Assembly: GCA_032191485.1 (NCBI GenBank)
Contig: JAVDOI010000016.1
Coordinates: 2,759,453-2,823,452, forward strand
Source: Leptoclinus maculatus
Taxonomy: Eukaryota > Chordata > Actinopteri > Perciformes > Stichaeidae
Reading direction: 5' to 3'
DNA: 64,000 nt
The notes beneath the pieces are model-generated. The model ran no database searches, was not told the origin of the DNA, and was given only the letters and a program-made list of their open reading frames with translations. Shown one piece after another: positions 62,580-64,000 of the stretch. The position numbers and the translations under genes were made by a program. Positions within the stretch are counted from its first letter, which is position 1, and the number at the start of each line of letters is the position of its first letter.

Positions 62580-62985
62580 TTAAGCCATTGATGATGCAGT
62601 TACAATAACCACCTATGAGGTCACCAGGCATTTCCACCCTCCACCTTACCTCCTTCATTGACAGGCAGAGAATGGGGTGAAGCTATGTGGCAGAAAAAAT
62701 AATGGGAGACAAACAGCCCGGCCTAATTATGTCCGCTGCAGGGCCCCGTAGCTCTGTCAAGGTCGTTATCTGATGGACGCTCAGTCACTGGGAACTCTGC
62801 GACGTATTGAACCAGAGTTCACTCCAGTGCCAACGGCTGCGCAGGTCAGCCACCGGTCAACTGATGGGAGGGTGCATGGGAACTAGAGAGGGGACGCAAC
62901 ACAACCTAACCTGTATTGCTGCATATTATACAACTTAAACAAAGTCTAAGCGACTCACTAGGTCCCTCTATGGGCTGGATATTTC
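62580..62985. promoter_or_regulatory. Candidate regulatory island 12, downstream of cyp26c1, with DR5 site
   Basis: Complex balanced sequence between AT-rich flanks, with CATTGACAGGC (MEIS-like), CCTAATTATGTCC, CCAGAGTTCACTCC and, at 62843-62859, AGGTCA-GCCAC-CGGTCA, a direct repeat of nuclear-receptor half sites with five-base spacing (second site one base off). Inferred retinoid-responsive element. Confidence 0.4.
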
Positions 62986-64000
62986 TACCTGACTCTGCCA
63001 AAGTGCTTTAATGTGGAGACTAAAGGGTTGGCTCAAATCCACACTTGAAATGTGAGAATATGAAAATGTTCAAAGATGTTCGTAAGCAGAAATCAGCTTG
63101 ATTTTTTATTGTTCTTTTGATGAACAAATGTGTCCCTTAAAGCAATGGATGATGTTGAGCAGCTTCTCACAGCTGCAGATAGGAGGATCAAGACAGGCAT
63201 GAGAAGAATGTTTTAGCCATGAGTCAGAAACAGTGTTTTGTTTTACTCCCTTTAGTAGCTGTTTAGGAAGCTTATTCTTTAGGTATGTAGCCTAAATCTT
63301 TCTGTCACAATGTTCTTGAAGAAAAAAGGCTGAAAAATCCTGTCAAAACAACTATGGGTCATAAACTTTTCAATGTATAGCTGCAGAGAGGGCAGATTGG
63401 GGTCAACAAGAGGACACAGATAAAGAGGGTGGTCGTGAGATTACAGTGATGGGGCCGGTCAGAGGGTGTCCTTTCATCATCACATCCAAAATGATTTTCT
63501 TTCTCTTTTCATGAATTCCTGAAGGCAAACTCAATTTGTGTGACAAATCAGATGAGATCATACACAACTCCAATTAAAATGCAACAGCATAGCTGCATTC
63601 ATTTAAAGGTACAATATGTAACTTTCAGAAAATCCTTGTTATTAATGACACCAGTGGCTGTTATTGGAACTGCAGCTAGCATGCTGTTGCTGGTACTTGC
63701 GCGCATTGTCCAAAACAGTAACGTGACATTATCACATTTGAATAACGTTAGCATTCCTACATTTTAGTTGGGCTATTGGCTACATGATACTAACTTGCCG
63801 TTTGCAAATACATTTATCAGCTAACGTTGCGAATAAACCCCACAGCTAAGTTACAGCTATCTGGCTAACCTTAGCTTCAGTTAGGTTAGCTTGTGTGCCG
63901 CCCCTGCCTTGACCTCTTGACTAGCAGAAAGCAATTGTTAGTTAAACCGTTTCTTTGTTCCGTTACATAATTTATTATTGGCTATTTACATATCAGATAG
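62986..64000. other. Intergenic sequence to the right edge, with a repeat scrap
   Basis: AT-rich unique sequence. TTTAAAGGTACAATATGTAA near 63603 followed by GACACCAGTGG resembles the start of a common teleost repeat. Beyond it GCTAACGTT-type words recur (63744, 63820). No gene supported. Confidence 0.42.

Overview
The window is vertebrate nuclear DNA, almost certainly from a teleost fish. The evidence is one intron-split vertebrate gene with GT..AG junctions, very dense (CA)n/(TG)n microsatellites, several high-copy repeats typical of teleosts, degraded non-LTR retrotransposon tails and a short hAT-type element. There are no operons, Shine-Dalgarno sites or CRISPR arrays.

Only one gene can be reconstructed with confidence: cyp26c1 on the + strand, with six coding exons between 53378 and 60316. 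They join in phase 0 throughout and give a 540-residue retinoic-acid hydroxylase of the cytochrome P450 family 26. Exon order, the ExxR, FDPDRF and heme-cysteine motifs, and the residues around them match CYP26C1 better than CYP26A1 or CYP26B1. A DR5-type retinoic-acid-response-element candidate lies 240 bp upstream of the start codon, and a second lies about 2.5 kb past the stop. This would fit the known feedback in which retinoic acid induces its own catabolic enzymes. A TATA box and a possible noncoding first exon lie about 1.1 kb upstream of the ATG.

The 53 kb to the left contains no other gene I can identify. At the extreme left edge (82-361) there is a minus-strand open segment with a good splice acceptor, possibly the last exon of a neighbouring gene. 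A GC-rich island at 42.2-42.6 kb carries a well-formed 97-nt minus-strand GT..AG intron candidate and may mark an unrecognised transcript.

The rest reads as a gene desert made of (i) AT-rich unique sequence, (ii) islands rich in homeodomain, POU, SOX, PBX/MEIS and nuclear-receptor motifs that look like developmental enhancers (7.1-8.4, 11.5-11.9, 18.9-19.2, 21.4-21.8, 22.9-23.7, 27.5-28.4, 32.2-32.9 and 62.6-63.0 kb), and (iii) repeats: two degenerate minisatellites (0.7-2.3 and 13.1-14.0 kb), MITE-like elements, retrotransposon fragments and about twenty dinucleotide tracts, concentrated between 28 and 48 kb. No cross-species comparison was possible, so the enhancer islands are inferred from motif content and sequence complexity only. 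I saw no sign of a novel multi-gene system. The most interesting signals are regulatory and structural.
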